A stretch of 64,000 nt of DNA from Collinsella aerofaciens (GTDB lineage Bacteria > Actinomycetota > Coriobacteriia > Coriobacteriales > Coriobacteriaceae). Within the stretch, counting starts at the first letter, position 1. Each line of letters opens with the position of its first letter. The notes beneath the pieces were generated by a model that was not told where the DNA came from, searched no databases, and saw only the letters and a list, made by a program, of their open reading frames with translations. The DNA lies in assembly GCF_901212495.1 (NCBI RefSeq), contig NZ_CAAKNY010000084.1:1-64000 (forward strand), read 5' to 3'. Position numbers and translations under genes: made by a program. Of the stretch, positions 54,824-63,517 are shown piece by piece.

Positions 54824-57597
54824 TTCTCAACGGACCGGGGATTAGCTACACCGAGCCCGATATCGGCGCGGAGTTTGTACCGCCGCTGCCGGAGCATCCG
54901 CGCGAGGCCATCGTCAAACTGTGCGAGCACTGTACCAACCGCCTGCTGCATCGCGACGAGCTGCTGGGCTACGAGTACTGGTCGTTTGCCGAGGCCGCGA
55001 CCGACGAGCAGGCCGAAGTGCTCTGCAAGATGAAGATGCGCCGTCCCTACACGCTGCCCGAGATGGTCAAGCTCGCCGGCATGCCCGAGGCCGATATCGA
55101 GAAGATGCTCGACGACATGAGCTACACGGGTCTGCTCGAGTACAACTGGGAAAACCCCGAGCGCGCCAAGCAGTGGGTCCTGCCCATGCTGGTGCCGGGT
55201 TCCGCCGAGTTCCTCAACATGCGCGTTGGCCAGCTCGAGGAGCATCCGGTCTATGCCAAGTTCTTTGAGCAGGCGTCCAAGGGGCCGCTGTCCCGCGCCA
55301 CGCCGATGGTGCCGCCCGGAGGCGCCGGCATCGGCATGCATGTCATTCCGGTCGAGAAGGCCATCGATGCCGCGAGCACGTCGGTGCCGATTGAGCATAT
55401 CGAGCACTGGCTCGACAAGTACGAGGGCAAGTATGCCGCCAGCACCTGCAGCTGCCGCGCGAGCCGTCGCGTGATGGGAGAGGGCTGCGCCGACGACCCG
55501 GCCGATTGGTGCATCGCCGTGGGCGATATGGCCGACTACGTTGTCGAGACCGACCGCGGTCATTACGTGACCCGCGACGAGGTCTACGACATCTTGCGCC
55601 AGGCCGAGGACAACGGCTTTGTGCACCAGATCACCAACATTGACGGCGAGAACAAGATCTTCGCCATCTGCAACTGCAACGTCAACGTGTGCTATGCCCT
55701 GCGCACCTCGCAGCTGTTCAACACGCCCAACCTGTCGCGCTCGGCCTATGTCGCCAAGGTCGAGAAGGACAAGTGCGTGGCCTGCGGTCGCTGCGTTGAG
55801 GTGTGTCCGGCCGGCGCCGCCAAGCTGGGCCAGAAGCTCTGCAGCAAAAAGGCCGGCGGACAGGTGCCCGAGTATCCGCGCCAGGAGCTGCCCGATGCCA
55901 CCAAGTGGGACCACACCAAGTGGTCGCCCAACTACCGCAACGACAACCGCATCGAGACGCATGAGTCCGGCACCGCTCCCTGCAAGACGGCCTGCCCCGC
56001 GCATGTCGCCGTTCAGGGCTATTTGAAGCTCGCGGCGCAGGGCCGCTATGACGAGGCCCTGGCACTCATTAAGCGCGAGAACCCGCTGCCCGCTATCTGC
56101 GGCCGTGTGTGCAACCGCCGCTGTGAGGATGCCTGCACCCGCGGCCGTGTGGACGCCGCCGTGGCTATCGATGAGGTCAAGAAGTTCATCGCCCAGCGCG
56201 ATCTGGATGCCGCGACCCGCTATGTCCCACCTGTTGTGACCCCGACGCGTGCCGGTGGCTTCGACCAGAAGATCGCCATTATCGGTGCCGGCCCGGCCGG
56301 CCTGTCCTGTGCCTTCTATCTGGCCGAGAAGGGCTACAGGCCCGTCGTGTTCGAGAAGAACGAGCGCCCGGGCGGTATGCTCACCTACGGTATTCCCAGC
56401 TTTAAGCTGGAGAAGGACGTTGTCGAGGCCGAGGTCGAGATCATTCGCCTGATGGGTGCCGAGTTCCGCTATGGCGTGGAGGTCGGTCGCGATGTGACGC
56501 TCGACGAGCTGCGCGAGCAGGGCTTTAAGGCCTTCTACGTGGCTATCGGCTGCCAGGGCGGCCGCCTTGCCGGTATTCCGGGCGAGGATGCCGAGGACGT
56601 GACCGCGGCCGTCGACTTTTTGCGCGAGGTCAACAGCGGCAAGATCGACGCGCTGCCCGGCCGCACCATCGTGGTTGGCGGCGGCAACGTGGCTATCGAT
56701 GTCGCGCGCAACGCCTGCCGCCTGGGTTCCGAGCACGTTGAGATGTTCTGCCTGGAGAGCGAGGCCCAGATGCCCGCCAGCGAGGAGGAGCGTCGCGAGG
56801 CCGTTGAGGACGGCGCGCACATCAGCTGCGGCTGGGGCCCCAAGGAGATTCACCTGGACAAGGCCGGTCGTTTGTGCGGCATCACCTTCAAGCGCTGCAC
56901 GCGTGTCTTTGACGACGAGGGCCGGTTTGCGCCCGAATACGACGAGAACGATCTGCGCCGTGTCGATGCCGACCGTGTCGTCATGTCGATTGGCCAGTCC
57001 ATTGTGTGGGGCGACCTGCTGGCTGGCTCCAAGGTGGAGCTTGGCCGCGGCCAGGGTGCCCTTGCCGATCCCCAGACCTACCAGACCGCCGAGCCAGACA
57101 TCTTTGTGGGCGGCGACGTCTACACCGGCCCGAGCTTTGCCATCGATGCCATCGCCGCCGGTCACGAGGCCGCCGTCTCCATCCATCGCTTTGTGCAGCC
57201 GGGATCCACGCTCACCATCGGCCGCAACCAGCGCCGCTACAGCGCGCTCGACCGCGACGATGTCGTGATCGAGAGCTACGACAACGCGAGCCGCGAGGTC
57301 GCCCACGTGGACCGCGGGCGCGAGAAGGCCGCGCCGTTTAGCGAGTACGTCGAGACCTTTACCGAAGAACAGGTGCGCGCCGAGACTGCCCGCTGCCTGG
57401 GTTGCGGCGCCTCGATCGTCGACCCCAACAAGTGCATCGGCTGCGGTCTGTGCACCACCAAGTGCGCGTTCGACGCCATCCATCTGGATCGCGACCGCCC
57501 CGAGTGCTCCACGATGGTCAAATACGAGCAAAAGCTCCCCAGCCTGGGTAAGTACGCCTTGAAGCGCGCGATCAAGATTAAATTCGGGAAGAAGTAA
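54820..57597 (+). CDS. Multi-cluster FAD-dependent oxidoreductase (GltD/NfnB-like)
   Basis: A 925-residue modular protein. Residues 1-300 hold a helical domain with a Cys-rich block (STCSCRASRR and later NCNVNVCY). A 4Fe-4S ferredoxin motif follows (CVACGRCVEVCP, about 326-337), then a glutamate synthase small-subunit-like N-terminal cluster domain (CKTACPAHV, CGRVCNRRCEDAC, about 388-450). The FAD/NAD(P) domain has GAGPAGLSCAFYLAEKG (about 490) and a second dinucleotide site VVGGGNVAIDVARNA (about 625). The C-terminal tail has a further CLGCGAS ... CIGCGLCTTKC pair. It transfers electrons between NAD(P)H and ferredoxin-like carriers; partners are unknown. The start ATG overlaps the mini-gene stop. 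Confidence 0.85.
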   Translation: MILNGPGISYTEPDIGAEFVPPLPEHPREAIVKLCEHCTNRLLHRDELLGYEYWSFAEAATDEQAEVLCKMKMRRPYTLPEMVKLAGMPEADIEKMLDDMSYTGLLEYNWENPERAKQWVLPMLVPGSAEFLNMRVGQLEEHPVYAKFFEQASKGPLSRATPMVPPGGAGIGMHVIPVEKAIDAASTSVPIEHIEHWLDKYEGKYAASTCSCRASRRVMGEGCADDPADWCIAVGDMADYVVETDRGHYVTRDEVYDILRQAEDNGFVHQITNIDGENKIFAICNCNVNVCYALRTSQLFNTPNLSRSAYVAKVEKDKCVACGRCVEVCPAGAAKLGQKLCSKKAGGQVPEYPRQELPDATKWDHTKWSPNYRNDNRIETHESGTAPCKTACPAHVAVQGYLKLAAQGRYDEALALIKRENPLPAICGRVCNRRCEDACTRGRVDAAVAIDEVKKFIAQRDLDAATRYVPPVVTPTRAGGFDQKIAIIGAGPAGLSCAFYLAEKGYRPVVFEKNERPGGMLTYGIPSFKLEKDVVEAEVEIIRLMGAEFRYGVEVGRDVTLDELREQGFKAFYVAIGCQGGRLAGIPGEDAEDVTAAVDFLREVNSGKIDALPGRTIVVGGGNVAIDVARNACRLGSEHVEMFCLESEAQMPASEEERREAVEDGAHISCGWGPKEIHLDKAGRLCGITFKRCTRVFDDEGRFAPEYDENDLRRVDADRVVMSIGQSIVWGDLLAGSKVELGRGQGALADPQTYQTAEPDIFVGGDVYTGPSFAIDAIAAGHEAAVSIHRFVQPGSTLTIGRNQRRYSALDRDDVVIESYDNASREVAHVDRGREKAAPFSEYVETFTEEQVRAETARCLGCGASIVDPNKCIGCGLCTTKCAFDAIHLDRDRPECSTMVKYEQKLPSLGKYALKRAIKIKFGKK

Positions 57598-57859
57598 AAG
57601 AACCTAACAAGTAAGTGAACGGCGCAGAGGGCGGTTGGACAGCGAGCGGGTCTCAGGCGTGGCGAGGTGCCTTGAAAGAGGAGGGCATAGGGCTTTTGCC
57701 CATGCCCGACGATTGAAAGGCAGATCGCCCGTCTGGGGCTCGCGCAGCGTCAAGCCGACCGCCGTTCGTTAGAACGGCGGAAGGAAAGCTGGGGTACCTG
57801 GGCGCCGCTCGCTGACGTTGAATTGACATCGCATCGACCTCTGTCGAAAGGTTTTTATC
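57598..57859 (+). other. GC-rich structured leader or spacer before hypA
   Basis: No gene is seen. It contains hairpins, e.g. GGGCATAGGGC/GCCCATGCCC with a TTTT loop (near 57685-57710) and CCGCCGTTC/GAACGGCGG with a GTTA loop (near 57759-57780). It could be a structured 5' leader of hypA; I do not recognise a known riboswitch. Confidence 0.35.
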
Positions 57860-58288
57860 TTGCATGAATTGGGAATCGTGTATCACATCATTCGCGATGT
57901 TGAGAACGTGGCGCGCGCCAATGGCGTGCGTCGCGTTTCGAGCGTGACGTTGCTGCTGGGCGAGGTCTCGGGCGTCGTTCCCGACTTGCTGCTCGACGCT
58001 TGGCGCTGGGCGGCAGATAAAAAGTCCATCACGCTGGGTGCGGAGCTTATTGTGGAGCCCGTCGAGGCCGTGACGCATTGCGAGGCATGCGGCCGTGACT
58101 ACGCGACGGTCGAGCACGGCAAGATCTGTCCCCATTGCGGCAGCGGCGAGACATACCTGCTGCAGGGCCAGGAGGTCATGATCAAGCAGATCGAGACCCC
58201 CGACGAGGACCCGGCAGACGCTGTCCCCGACGGCCCTTCTGACGCCCCCGACGCCATCGACGCCGCCAACCCCCTCCACATCGTCTAG
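57860..58288 (+). CDS. hypA: Hydrogenase/urease nickel chaperone HypA
   Basis: A 142-residue HypA. The essential nickel-binding N-terminus Met-His-Glu is present if translation begins at TTG 57860, which I choose for that reason. The zinc site is CEAC (about 74-77) and CPHC (about 92-95). The family core ends near residue 112; the last 30 residues are an acidic extension (PDEDPADAVPDGPSDAP). It inserts nickel into NiFe-hydrogenase large subunits with HypB. No hydrogenase genes are in the window. Confidence 0.93.
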   Translation: MHELGIVYHIIRDVENVARANGVRRVSSVTLLLGEVSGVVPDLLLDAWRWAADKKSITLGAELIVEPVEAVTHCEACGRDYATVEHGKICPHCGSGETYLLQGQEVMIKQIETPDEDPADAVPDGPSDAPDAIDAANPLHIV

Positions 58289-58291
58289 CCC

Positions 58292-58348
58292 CTAGTCGTT
58301 GGGGACGCTCTTACATGACTAGTCAATCAAGAACGTCCCCAACGACTA
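58292..58348. repeat. Family D palindromic repeat
   Basis: TAGTCGTTGGGGACG ... CGTCCCCAACGACTA, with TGACTAGTCA inside. A related partial copy is at 20971-21000. Confidence 0.7.
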
Positions 58349-58389
58349 CTTGCGCTAGAACATAAGCCACGAAAATGTCAAGTCATGTC

Positions 58390-58561
58390 TGTTTAAACAA
58401 AATGGTGGCAGCATAAGCGCATGGCACTTGCTTAAAATGGTAATTAATGAACAGCCTGCTTGTATCTGCAAAATACGTGGCTTGATGAACGATGCCTTGG
58501 TTGGTAATGAGTCAAAAAGCAGCAACGTAATCAACTTGTAACAAAGATAGATGTTTAAACA
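58390..58561 (+). promoter_or_regulatory. AT-rich PTS promoter region with two TGTTTAAACA sites
   Basis: The perfect palindrome TGTTTAAACA occurs at 58390-58399 and 58552-58561, each followed by AAAT, about 100 and 270 bp before the PTS start. The AT-rich 58350-58660 stretch has no gene. The pair is a candidate binding site for a PTS operon regulator. Confidence 0.5.
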
Positions 58562-58664
58562 AAATATTCAGCCATTTACATTTTCTTCTATAATTTCACG
58601 GTGCTTGCAGGTATACTCCTTTCATGTCGTGTAGGAATTACGTAGACAAAAAGGAGGTTATGTG

Positions 58665-59654
58665 ATGGTAAGTATTGTTCTTGCTAGCCACGGGGACTTG
58701 GCTGCTGGAATCAAGCAGACGGGCTCGATGGTCTTTGGCGATCAGCCGTCTGTAGCCGTGGTCTCGCTCGAGCCGAGCATGGGCCCCGACGACTTCCGTG
58801 CCAAGGTCGAGGAAGCAATCGCTTCCTTCGAGGACCAGGAGCAGGTGCTCTTCCTCGTTGATCTGTGGGGCGGCACGCCGTTCAACCAGATCAGCGGGCT
58901 CATCGAGGGCCACGATTCCTGGGCTATCGTCACCGGTGTCAACCTGCCTATGCTCATCGAGGCATATTCGCAGCGCTTTGATGCAAAGAACACTGCACAT
59001 GCGATCGCAAAACATCTTGTGACTGAGGCTAAGGCTGGCGTGCGCGTCAAGCCCGTGTCTCTGGAGCCCGAGGAGAAGAAGCCGGCTGCGGCCGCCGCTG
59101 CTCCTGCAGGCGCCATCCCTCCGGGAACGGTCATCGGCGACGGGCACATCAAGATTGCCCACGTCCGTATCGACACCCGTCTGCTGCATGGCCAGGTGGC
59201 CACCACGTGGACCAAGCAGATCAACCCCAACCGCATCATCGTGGTCTCCGACGGCGTTGCTCACGACGAGCTCCGCAAGACCATGATCGAGCAGGCTGCC
59301 CCTCCGGGAGTCCATGCCAACGTCGTGCCCATCAAGAAGATGGCCGAGGTCGTCAAGGATACGCGCTTTGGTGACACCAAGGCGCTGCTACTCTTTGAGA
59401 ATCCGCAGGATCTGCTCAAGGCCATCGAGGCCGGCGTCGACATCAAGGAAGTCAACATCGGTTCCATGGCTCACTCCAAGGGCAAGGTTGTCGTCACCAA
59501 CGCCGTCGCCATGGGCGATGACGACGTTAAGACTCTCGAGGCCCTCAAGGCCAAGGGCGTCAAGTTCGAGGTCCGCAAGGTTCCTTCGGATTCCTCCGGG
59601 GATCTCGACGCCATGTTGAAGAAAGCTAAGGCCGAACTGGCCGCTCAAGCATAG
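58665..59654 (+). CDS. Mannose-family PTS EIIAB component
   Basis: A 329-residue fusion. EIIA (1-130) has the active His in IVLASHGDLAAG (about residue 10). An Ala/Pro linker (about 145-165) leads to EIIB (168-329) with the active His in RIDTRLLHGQVATTW (about 181). It transfers phosphate from HPr to the sugar carried by IIC/IID. AAGGAGG lies before the ATG; the first of two possible starts is a GTG at 58662. First gene of the operon. Confidence 0.95.
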   Translation: MVSIVLASHGDLAAGIKQTGSMVFGDQPSVAVVSLEPSMGPDDFRAKVEEAIASFEDQEQVLFLVDLWGGTPFNQISGLIEGHDSWAIVTGVNLPMLIEAYSQRFDAKNTAHAIAKHLVTEAKAGVRVKPVSLEPEEKKPAAAAAAPAGAIPPGTVIGDGHIKIAHVRIDTRLLHGQVATTWTKQINPNRIIVVSDGVAHDELRKTMIEQAAPPGVHANVVPIKKMAEVVKDTRFGDTKALLLFENPQDLLKAIEAGVDIKEVNIGSMAHSKGKVVVTNAVAMGDDDVKTLEALKAKGVKFEVRKVPSDSSGDLDAMLKKAKAELAAQA

Positions 59655-59672
59655 TAAAGGAGGGTCCGATAC

Positions 59673-60491
59673 ATGTCTGCAATCACTATTCTGCTTGTTG
59701 CGATTGTCGCGTTGTTTGCCGGTATGGAAGGCATTCTGGATCAGTTCCAGTTCCATCAGCCGCTCGTGGCGTGCACGCTTATCGGTCTCGTAACCGGTCA
59801 CCTTCAGGAGGGCATCCTCCTGGGCGGTTCGCTCCAGATGATGGCCCTTGGCTGGGCTAATGTCGGCGCCGCCGTCGCTCCTGATGCCGCTCTGGCCTCG
59901 GTCGCTTCTTCGATCATCATGGTGCTCGCCCTCAACGGCGGCGCCACCGATTCGGCCAAGGCCGTTACCGCCGCCATCGCCGTCGCCGTCCCGCTGTCGG
60001 TCGCCGGCCTGTTCCTGACCATGATCTGCCGTACCCTGGCTACCGCTATCGCTCACGCCATGGACGGTTGCGCCGAGAAGGGCGACTTCTCCGGCATCGA
60101 GCGCTGGCAGTATGCCGCCATCCTCATGCAGGGCCTTCGTATCGCCATTCCGGCAGTACTTCTGTGTGTCATCCCGGCCGAGGCGGTTACCAACGCGCTT
60201 AACGCTATGCCCGACTGGCTGTCCGGCGGCATGGCTGTCGGCGGCGGCATGGTCGCTTCCGTCGGTTACGCCATGGTCATCAACATGATGGCCACCAAGG
60301 AGACCTGGCCGTTCTTCATCCTCGGCTTTGTCCTTGCTGCCATCCCTCAGCTCACGCTGATCGCCCTTGGCCTCATCGGCATCTCCCTTGCCCTCATCTA
60401 CCTTGGCCTTAAGGATCTGGCCAAGCAGGGTGGCGGCATGGGCGGTGGCTCCGGTGACCCGCTCGGCGACATTCTGAACGATTACGAGTAG
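59673..60491 (+). CDS. Mannose-family PTS IIC component
   Basis: A 272-residue membrane protein of the EIIC man/sorbose family, with about eight hydrophobic segments and GHLQEGILLGGSLQMMALGW (about 45-65), the family signature. It forms the sugar channel with IID. AGGAGG precedes the ATG, 18 bp after EIIAB. Confidence 0.95.
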   Translation: MSAITILLVAIVALFAGMEGILDQFQFHQPLVACTLIGLVTGHLQEGILLGGSLQMMALGWANVGAAVAPDAALASVASSIIMVLALNGGATDSAKAVTAAIAVAVPLSVAGLFLTMICRTLATAIAHAMDGCAEKGDFSGIERWQYAAILMQGLRIAIPAVLLCVIPAEAVTNALNAMPDWLSGGMAVGGGMVASVGYAMVINMMATKETWPFFILGFVLAAIPQLTLIALGLIGISLALIYLGLKDLAKQGGGMGGGSGDPLGDILNDYE

Positions 60492-60507
60492 GAGGGGAGT
60501 GATACAT

Positions 60508-61428
60508 ATGGCAGAGAACAAGATTCAGCTCACCAAGGCTGACCGCAAGAAGGTTTGCTTCCGTCATCAGTTCCTTCAGGGCTCGTGGAACTACGAGCGC
60601 ATGCAGAATGGCGGCTGGTGCTTCGCAATGATCCCTGCGATCAAGAAGCTCTACACCAGCAAGGATGACCAGATTGCCGCTCTTAAGCGCCACCTGGAGT
60701 TCTATAACACCCATCCTTATGTTTCCGCCCCCGTCATTGGCGTTACCCTCGCCCTCGAGGAGGAGCGCGCCAACGGTGCTCCGATCGACGACGTCGCCAT
60801 CCAGGGCGTCAAGGTCGGTATGATGGGCCCGCTCGCCGGCGTCGGCGACCCCGCATTCTGGTTCACCCTTCGCCCGATCCTGGGCGCTCTGGGTGCTTCC
60901 CTGGCCCTGTCCGGCAGCATCGCCGGTCCGCTGCTGTTCTTCTTCGCGTGGAACATCATCCGTTACGCTTTCCTGTGGTACACGCAGGAGTTTGGCTACA
61001 AGGTCGGCTCCTCCATCGCCAAGGACCTCTCCGGCGGTCTGATGGGCAAGGTCACCGAGGGTGCTTCCATCCTGGGTATGTTCATCATCGGCGCCCTGGT
61101 CGAGCGTTGGGTGTCCATCTCCTTCACCCCGGTCGTCTCCAAGGTCACGCAGTCTGCTGGCGCCTTTATCGACTGGGCTAGCCTGCCCTCCGGTTCCAAG
61201 GGCATCAAGGAAGCACTGACGATGTACAACTCCATCGGTGCCACCGCCCTTGACCAGGTGAAGGTCACCACGCTTCAGGCTAACCTCGATCAGCTCATCC
61301 CCGGCCTTGCCGCCGTATGCCTGACCCTTTTTGTCTGCAAGCTCCTCAAGAAGAAGGTCAGCCCGATCGTCATCATCCTGGCTCTCTTCGCCGTGGGTAT
61401 CATCGGTCGCGTCTGCGGCTTCATGTAA
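60508..61428 (+). CDS. Mannose-family PTS IID component
   Basis: A 306-residue EIID protein: FLQGSWNYERMQNGGWCFAM (about 26-45), MMGPLAGVGDPAFWFTLRPI (about 110-130) and a C-terminal membrane region. It completes the sugar translocation unit. The ATG at 60508 follows AGGAGGGGAG. Confidence 0.95.
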   Translation: MAENKIQLTKADRKKVCFRHQFLQGSWNYERMQNGGWCFAMIPAIKKLYTSKDDQIAALKRHLEFYNTHPYVSAPVIGVTLALEEERANGAPIDDVAIQGVKVGMMGPLAGVGDPAFWFTLRPILGALGASLALSGSIAGPLLFFFAWNIIRYAFLWYTQEFGYKVGSSIAKDLSGGLMGKVTEGASILGMFIIGALVERWVSISFTPVVSKVTQSAGAFIDWASLPSGSKGIKEALTMYNSIGATALDQVKVTTLQANLDQLIPGLAAVCLTLFVCKLLKKKVSPIVIILALFAVGIIGRVCGFM

Positions 61429-61548
61429 GCGCACTTCGGCTTAAGACCGAGAGTTGCTAGGCAAGGGCTTTTGAGCCATTGAAACGGACCGCACCCGGTG
61501 GGTACACTGGATGCGGTCCGATTGTTTTATCTGGAGGGCGAGGCGCGC

Positions 61549-61947
61549 ATGGCGCAATCTCAGAACAGCAAGGTCGATCTGGCAACGCCGGCAACCTGTC
61601 TGATGGGGCTTACCAGTCACGGTAACGTGATGGTGGGCAATAAGGCGTTTGAGTACTATAACGAGCGCAATCCCGAGGACTTTATTCAGATCCCGTGGAA
61701 TGAGGTCGACTATATCGCCGCCGAGGTTTTGCGCGGCACCAAGAAGATTACGCGTTTTGCCATCTTTACCAAGGATAACGGCCACTTTACGTTTTCGACG
61801 CGTGATGACAAAGAGACGCTTCGCGCGGTCCGCAAGTACGTTGACGAGGACAAGCTCGTGCGCTCGCCCGACTTTATCGACGTGACCACCAAGGGTGCCA
61901 AGAGCATCCCCTCCCTCATCAAAGCCCTCTTCCACAAAGGCGACTAG
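61549..61947 (+). CDS. DUF956/ManO-like protein
   Basis: A 132-residue DUF956 protein (ATCLMGLTSHGNVMVGNKAF, QIPWNEVDYIAAEV, FTFSTRDDKETLRAVRKYV), a family found with mannose PTS operons and believed to regulate them. GGAGGG lies before the ATG, 120 bp after IID. It ends the operon and is followed by a family B repeat. Confidence 0.85.
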   Translation: MAQSQNSKVDLATPATCLMGLTSHGNVMVGNKAFEYYNERNPEDFIQIPWNEVDYIAAEVLRGTKKITRFAIFTKDNGHFTFSTRDDKETLRAVRKYVDEDKLVRSPDFIDVTTKGAKSIPSLIKALFHKGD

Positions 61948-61955
61948 CTCCTCAT

Positions 61956-62024
61956 AAGTTGCGGTGAAATAGTTCCTAAATTCGACTTTAGATGCTTCTG
62001 GCAGGGACTATTCCACCGCAACTT
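61956..62024. repeat. Palindromic repeat, family B, copy 2
   Basis: AAGTTGCGGTGAAATAGTTC ... GGGACTATTCCACCGCAACTT, with a different centre from the copy at 15531-15597. Confidence 0.75.
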
Positions 62025-62077
62025 CGTTTTGATCCGTCGCTTAGAAGCTGCGTTTTGGCCTTTTCCTCAGACTGGGA

Positions 62078-62217
62078 TGAAGCTTCCCGTTGGACTCGAT
62101 TGGGAAAATCCATCCCAGTCTAAGCACCGATTCCGGGATGTAGTTTCCGGAACGGGGTCGTCTGGGAAACCATATCCCGTTTCGAGCGGAAATTCTGGGA
62201 CACAGTTTCCCAGCGAG
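62078..62217. repeat. Family C hairpin repeats
   Basis: Three overlapping inverted repeats based on GGGAAACT..GTGTCCCG-type arms (ACTGGGATG/CATCCCAGT, CCGGGAT..GTTTCC and TGGGAAAC/GTTTCCCA), related to 16126-16233. No gene is present in 62025-62350. Confidence 0.6.
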
Positions 62218-62353
62218 GTCCCATGAGGAAAGTCTGGACCAGAATTCACCTGGATAGTGGGACGTGCTTTCCGGAAGGCTATTCCGCCACAACTTCGAAG
62301 AGCTGCTATGCACTGTATGGCTGCGACATAAATCTGCTACACTAATACAACAT

Positions 62354-62429
62354 GCCTCCGTAGCTCAGGGGATAGAGCACCGCTCTCCTAAAGCGGGTGT
62401 CGACGGTTCGAATCCGCCCGGGGGCACCA
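62354..62429 (+). tRNA. tRNA-Arg (anticodon CCT)
   Basis: A 76-nt cloverleaf with the acceptor GCCTCCG/CGGGGGC, anticodon stem CCGCT/AGCGG and loop CTCCTAA (anticodon CCT, reading AGG), the T-arm with GTTCGAATC and an encoded CCA end. Confidence 0.95.
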
Positions 62430-62484
62430 GGGAATATGCCGGCGTCGCGAGAGCGGCGCCGTTTCTGGTCTGTGGGGGGCCGCC

Positions 62485-62510
62485 GGCGGATTCGGGCCGT
62501 CGACACCCGC
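62485..62510 (-). repeat. Inverted partial copy of the tRNA-Arg 3' half
   Basis: The reverse complement of 62485-62510 matches the tRNA at 62393-62418 in 24 of 26 bases; both differences still allow G-U pairs in RNA. A transcript reading through the tRNA could form a continuous 26-bp duplex. Confidence 0.75.
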
Positions 62511-62517
62511 GTCACCA

Positions 62518-62587
62518 ATTTCCCTGCGGGGGGGGGAGTTCTCGAATCCGCCCGGGGCACCAGAGATATGCCGAGCCCGGTACCGTA
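62518..62587 (+). repeat. Direct repeat with a tRNA 3'-end sequence, copy 1
   Basis: A tRNA-like tail TCGAATCCGCCCGGGGCACC, then AGAGATATGCCGAGCCCGGT. About 68 bp match copy 2 at 63217-63285 almost exactly. Confidence 0.75.
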
Positions 62588-62795
62588 ACGGCGACACGTC
62601 TTGATAGTTTTGGAAAGCTCGTCGTCGCTGCCCTAGCGCACTGCCGTTTCATGCCGATTCTGCCATGCCCACACTCTTCGCGAGGGTGAGGAGCGTGAAT
62701 TGATCGGAGAGGGCCAACCACTCTGATAAAATCGTTTTCGCTGGCGGCAGTCCTCGTGCCGGGCAGAGCCCTCCATCCGATGGGAGGTGATGCCC

Positions 62796-62921
62796 ATGAC
62801 CGATTTTACCGCGCTCGTGAAGCTCCTGACCGCTATGGTCTCGCTCCTCACGGCCCTTGTCGGCCTTTCCAAGGCACTCAAGCAGGGCTCGAAGCCCAAA
62901 AAGAAAGGCCACCGTCGCTAA
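62796..62921 (+). CDS. 41-residue hydrophobic peptide with a basic tail
   Basis: ATG at 62796 with GGGAGGTGA seven bases upstream encodes MTDFTALVKLLTAMVSLLTA and so on: one membrane helix (about 5-26) and a Lys/Arg-rich C-terminus (KPKKKGHRR). The size and charge pattern resemble type I toxin peptides and small membrane proteins. It lies inside the segment bounded by tRNA-derived direct repeats. The function is unproven. Confidence 0.55.
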   Translation: MTDFTALVKLLTAMVSLLTALVGLSKALKQGSKPKKKGHRR

Positions 62922-63092
62922 GACGATGACCTAACTCTACTAAGCAACGGCTCTGCCCAGCTCACCACAACTTGGGCTGCCGTCGGCACCATTTTACCCT
63001 CCTGACGAGGAATTCGTCCATATTTCAAAAAACAAATCCTGCCTGCTATCGAACCCTTGATTCTCATTTTCAGTGCAACAGCCTCAGGACTC

Positions 63093-63110
63093 AGCGCAAC
63101 GCGTTGCGCT
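63093..63110. repeat. Perfect 18-bp palindrome
   Basis: AGCGCAACGCGTTGCGCT, self-complementary with no loop, between the mini-gene and the second tRNA-derived repeat. It is a possible protein-binding site. Confidence 0.5.
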
Positions 63111-63216
63111 CGGGGTCCCTATTTTCATAAAAGGCCCAGCAGTAGGATGCAAGCAAATTGGGCTTTTTGGTTTTAGAGATCGTGCCAGAGGAGTTGATTT
63201 CAGCCAGCTTGGCTAA

Positions 63217-63285
63217 CTTCCCCGCGGGGGGAGTTCTCGAATCCGCCCGGGGGCACCAGAGATATGCCGAGCCCGGTACCGCAAC
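63217..63285 (+). repeat. Direct repeat with a tRNA 3'-end sequence, copy 2
   Basis: The matching partner of 62518-62587, including the CGGGGGCACCA tail. Confidence 0.75.
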
Positions 63286-63300
63286 GGTGCCGGGCTCTTC
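63269..63300 (+). terminator. Terminator after the second tRNA-like tail
   Basis: GAGCCCGGTACC/GGTGCCGGGCTC (one G-T pair) with a GCAAC loop and TTCT. Copy 1 of the direct repeat retains only the left arm. Confidence 0.65.
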
Positions 63301-63517
63301 TGGTCTTGAATGCGAACGACCTTACCGTCCTTTATTTCGTGCAGATAATGATGACCCCAAGAGATGGAACTCTTCGGATAAACTTTACTTTTATATCGCA
63401 TCAGACAATAGCCCCAGTTAATTAATGGGATAATGGGGAACTACATATGAAAGAGAATAGAGGAGCAAGGGCGGTCTTTACCCCTCACACCTCGCCAAAA
63501 GGGGAAAGGATCATCGA

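Noticed and set aside
57598-57859. Known riboswitch, SRP or RNase P RNA
   Set aside because: I looked for the conserved cores of these RNAs on both strands and found none.
62264-62689. Protein gene across the tRNA-Arg locus
   Set aside because: The frame runs through a perfect tRNA and its derived repeats.
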